Part shown: positions 17,381 through 24,733 of the stretch, piece by piece
Layout of the letters: every line of letters begins with the position of its first letter
Numbering within the stretch: the stretch's first letter is position 1
Assembly: GCF_015773195.1 (NCBI RefSeq)
Contig: NZ_JADWYK010000004.1
Span: 248,001-312,000, forward strand
Source: Hymenobacter guriensis
Lineage (GTDB): Bacteria; Bacteroidota; Bacteroidia; Cytophagales; Hymenobacteraceae
DNA length: 64,000 bases
Direction of reading: 5' to 3'
Notes under the pieces: model-generated
What the model saw: only the letters and a program-made list of their open reading frames with translations
What the model was told of the DNA's origin: nothing
The model's database searches: none
Program-made: the position numbers and the translations under genes

Positions 17381-18280
17381 TCAGGTTTCGGTGAGGACGG
17401 TTTTGAAGCCGGCCAGCTGGCCGCCTTCGGCCTCGCCCAGCGCCAGCACCGGCACCTGCGGGCTCTGGCCAAAGCGGTACACCTGCACGTTGTTCAGCTC
17501 CTGTTTCAGGTACATCTGCAGGGCCTTGAAGCGGTTGGCTAGGGCCAGGTCGCCCAGCACCCCATCATCGGCGGTGTGGTTGCGCAGGAAGTAGGTCAGC
17601 TCCAGCTTTTCCACCTTTGTATCGGCGGGCTGACCGGCCAGCTTGCGTAGGGCGGCATCGGTGAGCTGACCGGCGGGCGCGGCGTAGCTCACGGCCTCCA
17701 GCGGCGCTTCCGACTCACTCACAAAGTGCAAGCCCTGCGTGAGCTGGCGAAGCTGGTCGAGCGTGGCATCAGAGGTTTCGGCGGCTGGCTTTTCTTGCTT
17801 GGCACTCGGGGCAGAGGCCGGGGCTTCGGTGGTTTCGCGGCCGCCTTTGGTGTTCAGCGGCGAGGCGGGCGCGGAAGCTTCGGCGGCCGGCACCCGGGCC
17901 GCAATGGCAGCGGCCAGCTCCTGCATCCGCTCCGGCGCTACCTTGATTTTGGGGTTGGCGAAGTTCATGTCCGACACATGGTGCATCGGGATAAGGTGAA
18001 TGTGCGCGTGGGGCACTTCCAGCCCGATTACGGCCACACCAATGCGCTTGCACGGCACGGCAGCTTGCACGCCCTTGGCCACGCGTTGCGCAAACTGGTG
18101 CAGGGCCGCTAGCTCGGCCGGTGGCAAGTCGAAAATGTAGTCTACTTCCTTTTTCGGAATCACCAGCGCGTGGCCTTCTATCAGGGGGGTGATGTCGAGA
18201 AACGCCAGGTGGTGCTCGTCTTCGGCCACTTTATAGGCTGGCAGCTCGCCCGCAACAATTCGAGAGAAAATGGAAGGCAT
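17381..18280 (-). CDS. HIT-domain hydrolase fused to a NuiA-like nuclease-inhibitor domain
   Basis: A 299-residue two-domain cytoplasmic protein. Residues 1-130 are a HIT nucleotide hydrolase/transferase (SIFSRIVAGELPAYKV; histidine triad HAHIHL). A charged Ala/Pro/Glu linker covers about 130-165. The last 130 residues match the pattern of nuclease A inhibitor-like proteins: TQGLHFVSESEAPLEA, then FKALQMYLKQELNNVQVYRF, ending GQLAGFKTVLTET. HIT proteins of this kind are normally about 130 residues, so the extension is a real addition. NuiA blocks NucA-type DNA/RNA endonucleases; a nuclease of that family is encoded at 11864-13297. The inhibitor role here is inference. Confidence 0.83.
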   Translation of the reverse strand: MPSIFSRIVAGELPAYKVAEDEHHLAFLDITPLIEGHALVIPKKEVDYIFDLPPAELAALHQFAQRVAKGVQAAVPCKRIGVAVIGLEVPHAHIHLIPMHHVSDMNFANPKIKVAPERMQELAAAIAARVPAAEASAPASPLNTKGGRETTEAPASAPSAKQEKPAAETSDATLDQLRQLTQGLHFVSESEAPLEAVSYAAPAGQLTDAALRKLAGQPADTKVEKLELTYFLRNHTADDGVLGDLALANRFKALQMYLKQELNNVQVYRFGQSPQVPVLALGEAEGGQLAGFKTVLTET

Positions 18281-18281
18281 A

Positions 18282-18314
18282 CGGTGAAATGGTGAGTTAG
18301 TGAGGTGGTGAGTT
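18282..18314. repeat. Period-7 array, arm 1 of a mirrored pair
   Basis: Degenerate 7-bp units of the form GGTGAGT/TAGTGAG/GTGGTGA immediately upstream of the HIT start codon. An inverted copy lies at 18427-18458; the two arms enclose the greA terminator. Confidence 0.75.
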
Positions 18315-18365
18315 TGACGTTCTGGCGGCGCGCAGTCGGCGGCGTTAAAGTACGGGGCAAAACGC

Positions 18366-18399
18366 AAAAGGGCGAAACCTTCCGGTTTCGCCCTTTTTT
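18366..18399. terminator. Terminator of greA (minus strand)
   Basis: A perfect 14-bp stem (18366-18379 with 18384-18397) with a TTCC loop on the plus strand. T-runs are present on both strands; the minus-strand use fits the greA transcript. Confidence 0.85.
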
Positions 18400-18426
18400 G
18401 ACGCTGGATTGAAGCGAGAACATGTA

Positions 18427-18458
18427 ACTCACCGTTTCACCATCTCACTAACTCACCG
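18427..18458. repeat. Period-7 array, arm 2 of a mirrored pair
   Basis: On the minus strand it reads as GGTGAGT-TAGTGAG-ATGGTGA-AACGGTG, abutting the greA stop codon. It is the inverted partner of 18282-18314. Confidence 0.75.
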
Positions 18459-18932
18459 CTACCGGCTGATTTCCAGGATCTGAAACTGCAGCTTGCCGGC
18501 GGGTACCGTAATTTCGGCAGTGTCGCCGGCCGACTTGCCCAGCAAGCCTTTGCCGATGGGCGACTTCACGGAGATTTTACCAGCAGCCAGGTTGGCTTCC
18601 TCCTCGGCTACGAGCGTGTAGTCGAGCACCATGTTATTTTTCAGGTTCTTGAGCTTCACTTTGCTCATGATCAGCACTTTGGTCAAGTCAAGGTTTGTCT
18701 CGTCGAGCAGGCGGGCATTGCCCACAACTTCCTCCAGCTTGGAAATCTTCATTTCCAGCAGGCCCTGCGCTTCCTTCGCGGCATCATACTCGGCATTTTC
18801 GCTCAGGTCACCTTTGTCGCGGGCTTCGCGCAGGTCTTCGGCGGCTTTGGCGCGGCCCCGGATTTTGAGGTCCTGCAGCTCGTCCTTCAGCTTCTGCAGG
18901 CCTTCGGGAGTATAATAATTTATGGTTGCCAT
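18459..18932 (-). CDS. greA: Transcription elongation factor GreA
   Basis: Rescues backtracked RNA polymerase by stimulating transcript cleavage through the secondary channel. The protein has 157 residues, the normal length. The N-terminal coiled coil (about 1-78) carries the tip with the acidic pair (DLSENAEYDAAKEAQ), and the C-terminal FKBP-like domain contains SPIGKGLLGKSAGDT. It begins with ATG, and no SD-like sequence is obvious. It ends at a period-7 array and a strong terminator, so it is likely monocistronic. Confidence 0.97.
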   Translation of the reverse strand: MATINYYTPEGLQKLKDELQDLKIRGRAKAAEDLREARDKGDLSENAEYDAAKEAQGLLEMKISKLEEVVGNARLLDETNLDLTKVLIMSKVKLKNLKNNMVLDYTLVAEEEANLAAGKISVKSPIGKGLLGKSAGDTAEITVPAGKLQFQILEISR

Positions 18933-18954
18933 GGTTGGGTGATGGTAAGCTCAA

Positions 18955-18992
18955 AAAACAAGGAGAACGGCCAGCGTGGCTGGCCGTTCTCC
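18955..18992 (-). terminator. Terminator of the 2-hydroxyacid dehydrogenase gene
   Basis: A perfect 14-bp stem (18962-18975 with 18979-18992). On the minus strand it is followed by a T-rich run (18955-18960). It lies just upstream of greA and insulates it from the preceding gene. Confidence 0.85.
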
Positions 18993-19125
18993 CCCGACAG
19001 GTTTAGGCAAATATACGAAACCTGCGCGAATACTGCTAGCCCGCTCCCGGCGGGGCAACGTCCTTCTGGCGATTTTTGCACCCCAAAACTCCTCTTCCGC
19101 TGCTTTATCAGCCTGCAGCAGCCAG

Positions 19126-20079
19126 CTAAGAGCGGCTGCGCAGAAACGTCTGAATCTTGCTGGCCAGCACCTGATTGATCCGCTCGTAGGACTGGTATGA
19201 CCAGCCGCCCACATGCGGAGACAGCACAACGTTGGGAGCCGCCGCCAGGAAGTCGAACCGGGCCTGCTGCTCCGGGGTGAGTGTGCTCAGCTTTTCGTTT
19301 TCCAGCACATCCAGCGCCGCTCCCCGAATCTGCCCACTCTGCAGTCCCTGTACCAGGGCAGCGTGGTCTAGCACCTCTCCCCGGGCTGTGTTCAGCAGCC
19401 AGATAGGGTTGCGGAAGCCCTGCAGCAATTCCGAGCCGATGAAGTGGTGGTTGGCGGCCGAATACGGAATGTGAATGCTCAGCACTTCGGCCCGGGCCTG
19501 CAGCTCGGCCAGCGTCGCGGGCGTGGCATGGTGCCCATAGTCGCAGGCAGGGTCGTGGTCGTAAGCCAGCACGGTGCAGTCGAAGGCGGCAAGACGGCGC
19601 GCAAAAGCCTTGCCCATATGCCCGTAGCCCATGAGGCCCACCGTTTTGCCGCCCAGCTCCTCACCCCGGTTGGCCTCGCGCCGCCATTGCCCGGCCCGTA
19701 CTTCCTGGTGGGCGCGTGGGATGTGGCGCAGCAAAGCCAGCAGCAGCCCAATGGCGTACTCGCCCACAGCGTCGCGGTTGCCCTCGGGTGCATTCAGCAG
19801 CGTGATGCCGGCCGCAGCCAAAGCCGCCTCATCGATATTATCGACGCCGGCCCCGGCCCGGGCCACGTAGCGCAGGTGCGGGCCGTGACTGAGCAGCTCG
19901 GTCGTGATGCGCAGCTTGGAGCGCACCATCAGCCCGTCGTACGGATGCGCGGCCAGGGCGGCCGGTACTTCGGCGGCTGTCAGGTCAGGCCGATAGTGAA
20001 TTTCCACCCCGGCTTCCCGCAGGTAGTCGGGCAGGCTGGGGTGCATGTCGTCGATGACGAGGCAGATGGAGGTTTTCAA
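19126..20079 (-). CDS. D-isomer 2-hydroxyacid dehydrogenase (phosphoglycerate-dehydrogenase-like)
   Basis: NAD-dependent oxidoreductase of 317 residues that interconverts a 2-keto acid and a D-2-hydroxy acid. The Rossmann motif is GLMGYGHMGKAFA (about 150-162). The catalytic triad is visible as Arg in NTARGEVLD, Glu in LENEKLS and His in SPHVGGWS. It lacks the C-terminal ACT domain of long SerA enzymes. It resembles Bacteroidota phosphoglycerate dehydrogenase-type proteins, but the substrate is uncertain. The start is TTG at 20079; the next in-frame ATG would remove the first beta strand. A period-7 AT-rich array lies directly upstream. Confidence 0.9.
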   Translation of the reverse strand: MKTSICLVIDDMHPSLPDYLREAGVEIHYRPDLTAAEVPAALAAHPYDGLMVRSKLRITTELLSHGPHLRYVARAGAGVDNIDEAALAAAGITLLNAPEGNRDAVGEYAIGLLLALLRHIPRAHQEVRAGQWRREANRGEELGGKTVGLMGYGHMGKAFARRLAAFDCTVLAYDHDPACDYGHHATPATLAELQARAEVLSIHIPYSAANHHFIGSELLQGFRNPIWLLNTARGEVLDHAALVQGLQSGQIRGAALDVLENEKLSTLTPEQQARFDFLAAAPNVVLSPHVGGWSYQSYERINQVLASKIQTFLRSRS

Positions 20080-20106
20080 TTAAAAAATGAGAATTAAAAA
20101 TTACAA
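20080..20106. repeat. AT-rich period-7 array between two minus-strand genes
   Basis: Four 7-bp units (AATTAAA, AAATGAG, AATTAAA, AATTACA) fill the gap between the stop of the lipoprotein gene and the start of the dehydrogenase gene. No inverted partner is seen. Confidence 0.6.
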
Positions 20107-20496
20107 ACGATGCGTACTTGCGGAAGGGACGTCGGCCCTTTTCATAACGACTCCCATACTATCCCGGAGCTTCAGTGAATATCCCTGACGCTTGTATAAC
20201 GCGCTCAGGTCCACACGCTTCGACTGGTATCCAGCTTTGGTAAATATAACTTCCTGATGTGGTGGTGTTCCGATGTACCCAATAAATTGAGTAGCCTGAA
20301 ATCGACCCGACGAATCAGAAAAAACGGCCTCGTGACTTATCTCATTCTGCCGTAACGTTACCCGAACTCCGACTAGTGGTTTTCCGGTGACATCCTTAAT
20401 CATACCATCACAACCAATAAGCTGTTCGCAACTGCTCAGCAAGCCGACACCCATCAGCAATACACCCGCATAAGCCGCATTATGCAGCCGTTTCAT
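20101..20496 (-). CDS. Small lipoprotein with carboxypeptidase-regulatory-like domain
   Basis: A 131-residue lipoprotein. The signal peptide ends in the lipobox LSSC (cysteine 23). The rest is a transthyretin-like/CarboxypepD_reg fold (IKDVTGKPLVGVRVTLRQNE; SDSSGRFQA; TKAGYQSKRVDL), a beta-sandwich that often serves binding or stability roles in the envelope. No enzymatic motif is visible. Its start overlaps the end of rsmA by 17 bp, so the two are probably co-transcribed although functionally unrelated. Confidence 0.8.
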   Translation of the reverse strand: MKRLHNAAYAGVLLMGVGLLSSCEQLIGCDGMIKDVTGKPLVGVRVTLRQNEISHEAVFSDSSGRFQATQFIGYIGTPPHQEVIFTKAGYQSKRVDLSALYKRQGYSLKLRDSMGVVMKRADVPSASTHRL

Positions 20497-21286
20497 CGCC
20501 CCCTTTTAATTGATTCTCCACCCATTGCGTCAGCCCTACAAAATCCTGCACGCTGAGCTGTTCGGCGCGCTTGTCGAAAATGGGGTCGGTGGTGGCTTCG
20601 GGCGGCATGCCGAAAGGCTTGAGGGCGTTGCGCAGGGTTTTGCGGCGCGTCTGGAAAGCCTGCTTCACTACCCGGAAAAACAGCTTCTCGTCGCAGGCCA
20701 GGGCCACCGTTTGGTTTCGGGTGAGGCGGATAACGGCCGACTGCACCTTGGGCGGGGGGCTGAACACGTGCGGGGGCACTGTAAACAGGTATTCAATATC
20801 GTAGAACGCCTGCAGCAGCACGCTCAGAATGCCGTAGGTTTTGGATCCGGGGCCTTCGGCCAGGCGGTCGGCCACTTCCTTCTGAATCATGCCCACGCAC
20901 TCGCGCACCTGCTGCCGGTAAGCCAGCACCTGAAAGTAAATCTGGGAGCTGATGTTGTAGGGAAAGTTGCCGATGATGCTGAGGGGCTGCCCGGGATAGA
21001 GCTTGCTCAGGTCCATCTTCAGGAAATCCTGGGAGTAGATGCGGCCTTCCAGCGCCGGGTAGTGCTGCTGCAGATACGCTACCGACTCGCGGTCAATTTC
21101 CACCACGGAAGTGCGGTACTCGGGGTGCTGAAGCAGGGTTTGAGTGAGCACGCCCATACCCGGCCCTATTTCCAGCACTTCCTTCACACCGTCGGGCAGG
21201 CGCAGGGCCTCCACTATATTGCGGGCAATGTTGGGGTCGTTGAGGAAGTGCTGCCCGAGGTGCTTTTTAGCTTTAACGGAATCCAT
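20480..21286 (-). CDS. rsmA: 16S rRNA (A1518/A1519) dimethyltransferase RsmA (KsgA)
   Basis: Dimethylates the two adjacent adenines in helix 45 of 16S rRNA with S-adenosylmethionine during small-subunit assembly. The protein has 268 residues, the normal length. It shows the entry phrase KKHLGQHFLNDPNI, SAM motif I (LEIGPGMGVLTQTL) and the catalytic NFPYNISSQI. The start is ATG at 21286, directly preceded by an arm of a period-7 element. It is divergent from the leucyl aminopeptidase gene. Confidence 0.97.
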   Translation of the reverse strand: MDSVKAKKHLGQHFLNDPNIARNIVEALRLPDGVKEVLEIGPGMGVLTQTLLQHPEYRTSVVEIDRESVAYLQQHYPALEGRIYSQDFLKMDLSKLYPGQPLSIIGNFPYNISSQIYFQVLAYRQQVRECVGMIQKEVADRLAEGPGSKTYGILSVLLQAFYDIEYLFTVPPHVFSPPPKVQSAVIRLTRNQTVALACDEKLFFRVVKQAFQTRRKTLRNALKPFGMPPEATTDPIFDKRAEQLSVQDFVGLTQWVENQLKGGDETAA

Positions 21287-21290
21287 ACTG

Positions 21291-21382
21291 GAGAATGAAG
21301 AGTGAGGCGTGCGGAACGAGGGCCGAAAACCAAAGAACAGCCACTAGCTTGCTCCTCATTCTTCACGCGTCATTCCTCATGC
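21291..21382. repeat. Mirrored period-7 element between rsmA and leucyl aminopeptidase
   Basis: Left arm 21291-21322 reads AGAATGA-AGAGTGA-GGCGTGC-GGAACGA. The right arm 21351-21382, read on the minus strand, gives GGCATGA-GGAATGA-CGCGTGA-AGAATGA. The 7-bp units follow a loose xGxxTGA form, and the arms are inverted around 28 bp. Confidence 0.7.
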
Positions 21383-21482
21383 CTAAAAGGCTTACCTTCG
21401 CGGCCTAAAGGTACAGCCGGTGCCGCTCACTCCGTGCGGCGCGGCTCCTATCTGGGTGAATTAACGGTTTATTTCCCTGCTC

Positions 21483-22931
21483 ATGCCGCTTCAGCTTGCC
21501 TACGCCGCCGACTTCCCGTCCATTGCGGATACCGTTTTTATCCTGCCTGCCGGCACCACGGAGCTTTCCGTAGAAACCGCTGCCGACCTGCCCGAGCCGG
21601 TGCGCGAGTACGTGGCCCGGCAGCTGGCCGCTGGTTCCAAGCTCATCCGCATCAACCAGTACACGCACCACCATTACTACGTGGTAGCTGAAGAGAAAAA
21701 GACGCTGGCCCTCAGCGCCGAATACCTGCGCGAGTGCGGCCATCAATTGTACGCCCACCTTAAGCACGACCACGTGCAGGAGCTGTTCGTGCAGGACCTG
21801 ACGGGCTCCGGCGCCCTGGCCCTGGCCGAAGGACTGGCCCTCACCGCGTACCAGTTTGCCGGCTACAAAACCGACGAAAAATCAAAGAAGGCTCCCGACC
21901 TGCAGCGCCTCACCCTGGTAGGCGCCGACGTGACGGCCGAGCAGGTGCGGGAGTTGGAAGGCGTGCTGGCCGGCGTGTACCTGGCCCGCGACTTGGTGAA
22001 TGCTCCGCAAAACAAGCTCAGTGCCACTCAGTTTGCCGACCAGATGACGCAGGCGGGCACCGAGGCCGGCTTCCACGTGGAGGTGTTGGACCTGGTACGT
22101 ATTGAGGCCCTGCGTATGGGCGGGCTGCTGGCGGTAAACCAGGGCAGCCCCGAGCCGCCTACGTTCACCATCATGGAATACAAGCCCGAAGGCGCCACCA
22201 ACCAACAGCCCATCGTGCTGGTGGGCAAAGGTGTGGTGTACGACACCGGCGGCCTGAGCCTGAAGCCTACGCCCGGCGGTATGGACACCATGAAGTGCGA
22301 CATGGCCGGCGGCGCAGCCGTGGTGGGCACGCTCTACGCCCTGGCCAAAAACCGGGTGCCCCTGCACGTTATCGGGCTGGTGCCGGCTACCGACAACCGT
22401 CCCGGCGGCATGGCCTTTGCCCCCGGCGACGTCATCACGATGTACAGCGGCCTGACGGTGGAAGTGCTAAACACCGACGCGGAGGGCCGCCTGCTGCTGG
22501 CCGATGCCCTGGCCTTTGCTAGGAAATACAACCCCGAGCTGGTGCTGGATTTTGCTACGCTCACCGGGTCCGCCGCCCGCGCCATCGGCAAGGAAGGCAT
22601 TGTGTGCATGGGCACGGCCGATGAGGATGTGCTGGACGCCCTTAAGCAGGCGGGCCACCGCACCCACGAGCGGCTGGTGGAGTTTCCGCTCTGGGACGAG
22701 TACGCCGACCACATCAAGAGCGACATTGCCGACCTCAACAACCTGGGCAAGGGCGAAGCCGGTGCCATTTCTGCCGGCAAGTTCCTGGAGCGGTTTACGG
22801 AGGGCTACCCCTGGGTGCACTTCGATATTGCTGCCCCCGCCTACCTCTACGCCCCCGACTCCTACCGCGGCAAAGGTGGAACCGGCACTGCCGTACGCCT
22901 TGCGTATGAGTTTTTAGTGCGTCGTGCTTAG
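21483..22931 (+). CDS. Leucyl aminopeptidase (M17)
   Basis: Cytosolic two-metal aminopeptidase, 482 residues, normally hexameric, removing N-terminal residues from peptides. The N-terminal regulatory half is divergent, as usual. The catalytic half carries metal and active-site motifs: VGKGVVYDTGGLSLKP (Lys and Asp ligands), KCDMAGGAAV and the family signature NTDAEGRLLLADAL. The start is ATG. Its last codons and stop overlap the first unit of a GTGCTTA heptad array, so the C-terminus LVRRA may have been shaped by the repeat. Confidence 0.94.
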   Translation: MPLQLAYAADFPSIADTVFILPAGTTELSVETAADLPEPVREYVARQLAAGSKLIRINQYTHHHYYVVAEEKKTLALSAEYLRECGHQLYAHLKHDHVQELFVQDLTGSGALALAEGLALTAYQFAGYKTDEKSKKAPDLQRLTLVGADVTAEQVRELEGVLAGVYLARDLVNAPQNKLSATQFADQMTQAGTEAGFHVEVLDLVRIEALRMGGLLAVNQGSPEPPTFTIMEYKPEGATNQQPIVLVGKGVVYDTGGLSLKPTPGGMDTMKCDMAGGAAVVGTLYALAKNRVPLHVIGLVPATDNRPGGMAFAPGDVITMYSGLTVEVLNTDAEGRLLLADALAFARKYNPELVLDFATLTGSAARAIGKEGIVCMGTADEDVLDALKQAGHRTHERLVEFPLWDEYADHIKSDIADLNNLGKGEAGAISAGKFLERFTEGYPWVHFDIAAPAYLYAPDSYRGKGGTGTAVRLAYEFLVRRA

Positions 22932-22946
22932 TGCTTAGTGCTTAGG
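22914..22946. repeat. Period-7 array (TTAGTGC units) overlapping a stop codon
   Basis: The units TTAGTGC, GTCGTGC, TTAGTGC, TTAGTGC begin inside the leucyl aminopeptidase gene and run past its TAG. An inverted version lies at 23010-23056 and another at 23472-23501. Confidence 0.85.
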
Positions 22947-23009
22947 TTGTGTTCGGAATTCCAGGCAGCCAAATAATTGGTGGCTAGCCAGTGAGCATAA
23001 TATCAGAAA

Positions 23010-23056
23010 ACTAAGCACTAAGTCCTGAACACTAACAAATAACCAAGCACCAAAAG
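23010..23056. repeat. Period-7 array (ACTAAGC units) upstream of the four-helix-bundle gene
   Basis: The units ACTAAGC, ACTAAGT, CCTGAAC, ACTAACA, AATAACC, AAGCACC are the inverted counterpart of 22914-22946. They end five bases before the start codon at 23061. Confidence 0.75.
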
Positions 23057-23060
23057 AAAG

Positions 23061-23432
23061 ATGGAAGGCCGGCCTTATACCGACTTGCTGGTTTGGGAAA
23101 AAAGCCGCCAACTGGCTTCTTCCGTTTATCAGCTGACGCGAGCCTTTCCGCAAGAGGAGCTGTTTGGTCTGACCAGCCAAATGCGCCGAAGTGCGGTTTC
23201 AGTTGCGTCCAACATTGCGGAGGGCTGCGGCCGGCAGTACCCCAAAGACGCGCTGCAATTCTTTTTCATGGCTCGAGGCTCGTTGTATGAGCTGGAAACC
23301 CAGCTGTACATCAGCTTTGATCAGGGTTTCCTTTCTCAGCAACTGCTGAGTGAAAACCTTGAAAAACTAACCGACTGCAAAAAGCTGTTGCACGGCTTCA
23401 TCAACCATTACAAACAAAAGCTAACTGTCTAG
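23061..23432 (+). CDS. Four-helix-bundle protein (23S rRNA intervening-sequence type)
   Basis: A 123-residue all-helical protein of the avd/IVP-like four-helix-bundle family: DLLVWEKSRQLASSVYQLT, then the near-invariant QMRRSAVSVASNIAEG, a RGSLYELETQL helix and a last helix. In other bacteria relatives are encoded inside 23S rRNA intervening sequences or as accessory proteins of diversity-generating retroelements; solitary copies, as here, have no assigned function. There is no reverse transcriptase or rRNA nearby. It lies between leucyl aminopeptidase and pdxA and is bordered on both sides by the same heptad words (CTAAGCAC). Confidence 0.88.
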   Translation: MEGRPYTDLLVWEKSRQLASSVYQLTRAFPQEELFGLTSQMRRSAVSVASNIAEGCGRQYPKDALQFFFMARGSLYELETQLYISFDQGFLSQQLLSENLEKLTDCKKLLHGFINHYKQKLTV

Positions 23433-23471
23433 TGCCAGTTGCCGGAGCCAGGCCAAACCTTGCCCCCACAA

Positions 23472-23501
23472 CCTAAGCACTAGGCACCCAGCACTAAGCA
23501 C
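23472..23501. repeat. Period-7 array (CTAAGCA words) upstream of pdxA
   Basis: CCTAAGCACTAGG and CAGCACTAAGCAC words end six bases before the pdxA start. They are a direct repeat of 23010-23056 and an inverted repeat of 22914-22946. Confidence 0.75.
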
Positions 23502-23507
23502 AATCAG

Positions 23508-24515
23508 ATGCTTCCACGCATTGGCATATCCGTCGGCGACCTGGCCGGCATCGGGCCCGAAATCATTTACAAGACCTTTCTGGACGCCCGCCTGCTGAAA
23601 TTCTGCACGCCGGTGGTCTATGGTACGGCCACCGTGCTGTTCGACGAGTTTCCGGTGATTAAAGACGCCGAGCCGCTCACGTTCCGGCAGGTGCGCGAGG
23701 CGCAGGACATTGCGCCCGGCAAGCACAATGCCGTGACGTGCTGGGAAGAAGATTTCACGCTCACGCCCGGCCAGCCTTCCGAGGCTAGCGGCCGCGCCGC
23801 CCGCCAAAGCCTGCTGGCTGCCGCCCTCGACCTGAAAGCTGGCCTGCTCGATGCCCTCGTGACGGCGCCCATCAGCAAGGAAAACACTCAGGCCGACGAC
23901 TTCCGCTACCCCGGCCACACTGAGTTTCTGACCAGCTTTTTCGAGGCCCGGGAAAGTTTGATGCTGCTGGTTAGTGAGGATCTGCGCGTAGCCACTGCCA
24001 CTGGCCACATTGCCCTTAAGGATGTGCCCAGCCGCTTAACCAAAGAGCTGCTGCAAACCAAGCTGCGCATTCTCCTCAAATCCCTGACGCAGGATTTCGG
24101 TATTCTGAAGCCGCGCGTGGCGGTGCTGGGCCTCAACCCCCACGCCGGCGAAAACGGCCTGCTGGGCACCGAGGAAGCCGACATAGTAGCGCCCGTACTG
24201 CAGCGCCTGCAGGATGATGGCCACCTGGTGTATGGCCCCTACCCCGCCGATGGCTACTTCGGCACCGGACAGTTCCGCCAGTTCGACGCCACCCTCTCGC
24301 TCTACCACGACCAGGGGCTGATTCCATTTAAAACCCTGGCTTTCGAGCGGGGCGTCAACTTCACGGCGGGCCTATCGGTCATTCGTACCTCCCCCGACCA
24401 CGGCACGGCCTATGGACTGGCCGGACAGTACAAAGCCGATGAAACGTCCTTCCGCGAGGCCCTGTACCTGGCCTGCGACCTGGTGCGGCGTCGCCGGGAA
24501 GCAGCAGCCCAATAG
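23508..24515 (+). CDS. pdxA: 4-hydroxythreonine-4-phosphate dehydrogenase PdxA
   Basis: NAD-dependent oxidation of 4-phosphohydroxy-L-threonine in the DXP-dependent pyridoxal 5-phosphate pathway. The protein has 335 residues, usual for PdxA. Motifs: the N-terminal GISVGDLAGIGPE, the metal/substrate loop TAPISKEN, the metal-binding histidines in YPGHTEFL and GLNPHAGENGLLGTEE, and YHDQGLIPFK. The start is ATG, right after the heptad array. A terminator follows the stop. Confidence 0.95.
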   Translation: MLPRIGISVGDLAGIGPEIIYKTFLDARLLKFCTPVVYGTATVLFDEFPVIKDAEPLTFRQVREAQDIAPGKHNAVTCWEEDFTLTPGQPSEASGRAARQSLLAAALDLKAGLLDALVTAPISKENTQADDFRYPGHTEFLTSFFEARESLMLLVSEDLRVATATGHIALKDVPSRLTKELLQTKLRILLKSLTQDFGILKPRVAVLGLNPHAGENGLLGTEEADIVAPVLQRLQDDGHLVYGPYPADGYFGTGQFRQFDATLSLYHDQGLIPFKTLAFERGVNFTAGLSVIRTSPDHGTAYGLAGQYKADETSFREALYLACDLVRRRREAAAQ

Positions 24516-24548
24516 GGCTTCTATCCACGATGTGCTTGGTTGAACTCG

Positions 24549-24592
24549 GCACCGGCCGGCGCAGCAACTGCGTCAGCCGGTGCTTGTTTTTT
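24549..24592 (+). terminator. Terminator of pdxA
   Basis: An 8-bp outer stem (24549-24556 with 24576-24583) with an inner GCGCA/TGCG stem, followed by TTGTTTTTT. Confidence 0.8.
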
Positions 24593-24657
24593 GGCTGATT
24601 GAGGCTTCCGGAAAAGATACGTATTCACAAAGAATATTTCGTTTTTGAAAAGATTGT

Positions 24658-24687
24658 TTGCGGTTTCAAAACTATGCCGTAGCTTTG
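24658..24687 (+). promoter_or_regulatory. Bacteroidota-type promoter of the solitary antitoxin gene
   Basis: TTG (24658-24660) and TAGCTTTG (24680-24687) are spaced by 19 bp, an excellent match to TTG / TAnnTTTG. The ATG is 47 bp downstream. Confidence 0.7.
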
Positions 24688-24733
24688 CAGCCTGCTTTTT
24701 TGGAATTAGCCGAAAGTGGCCGTTTTGCTTTCT

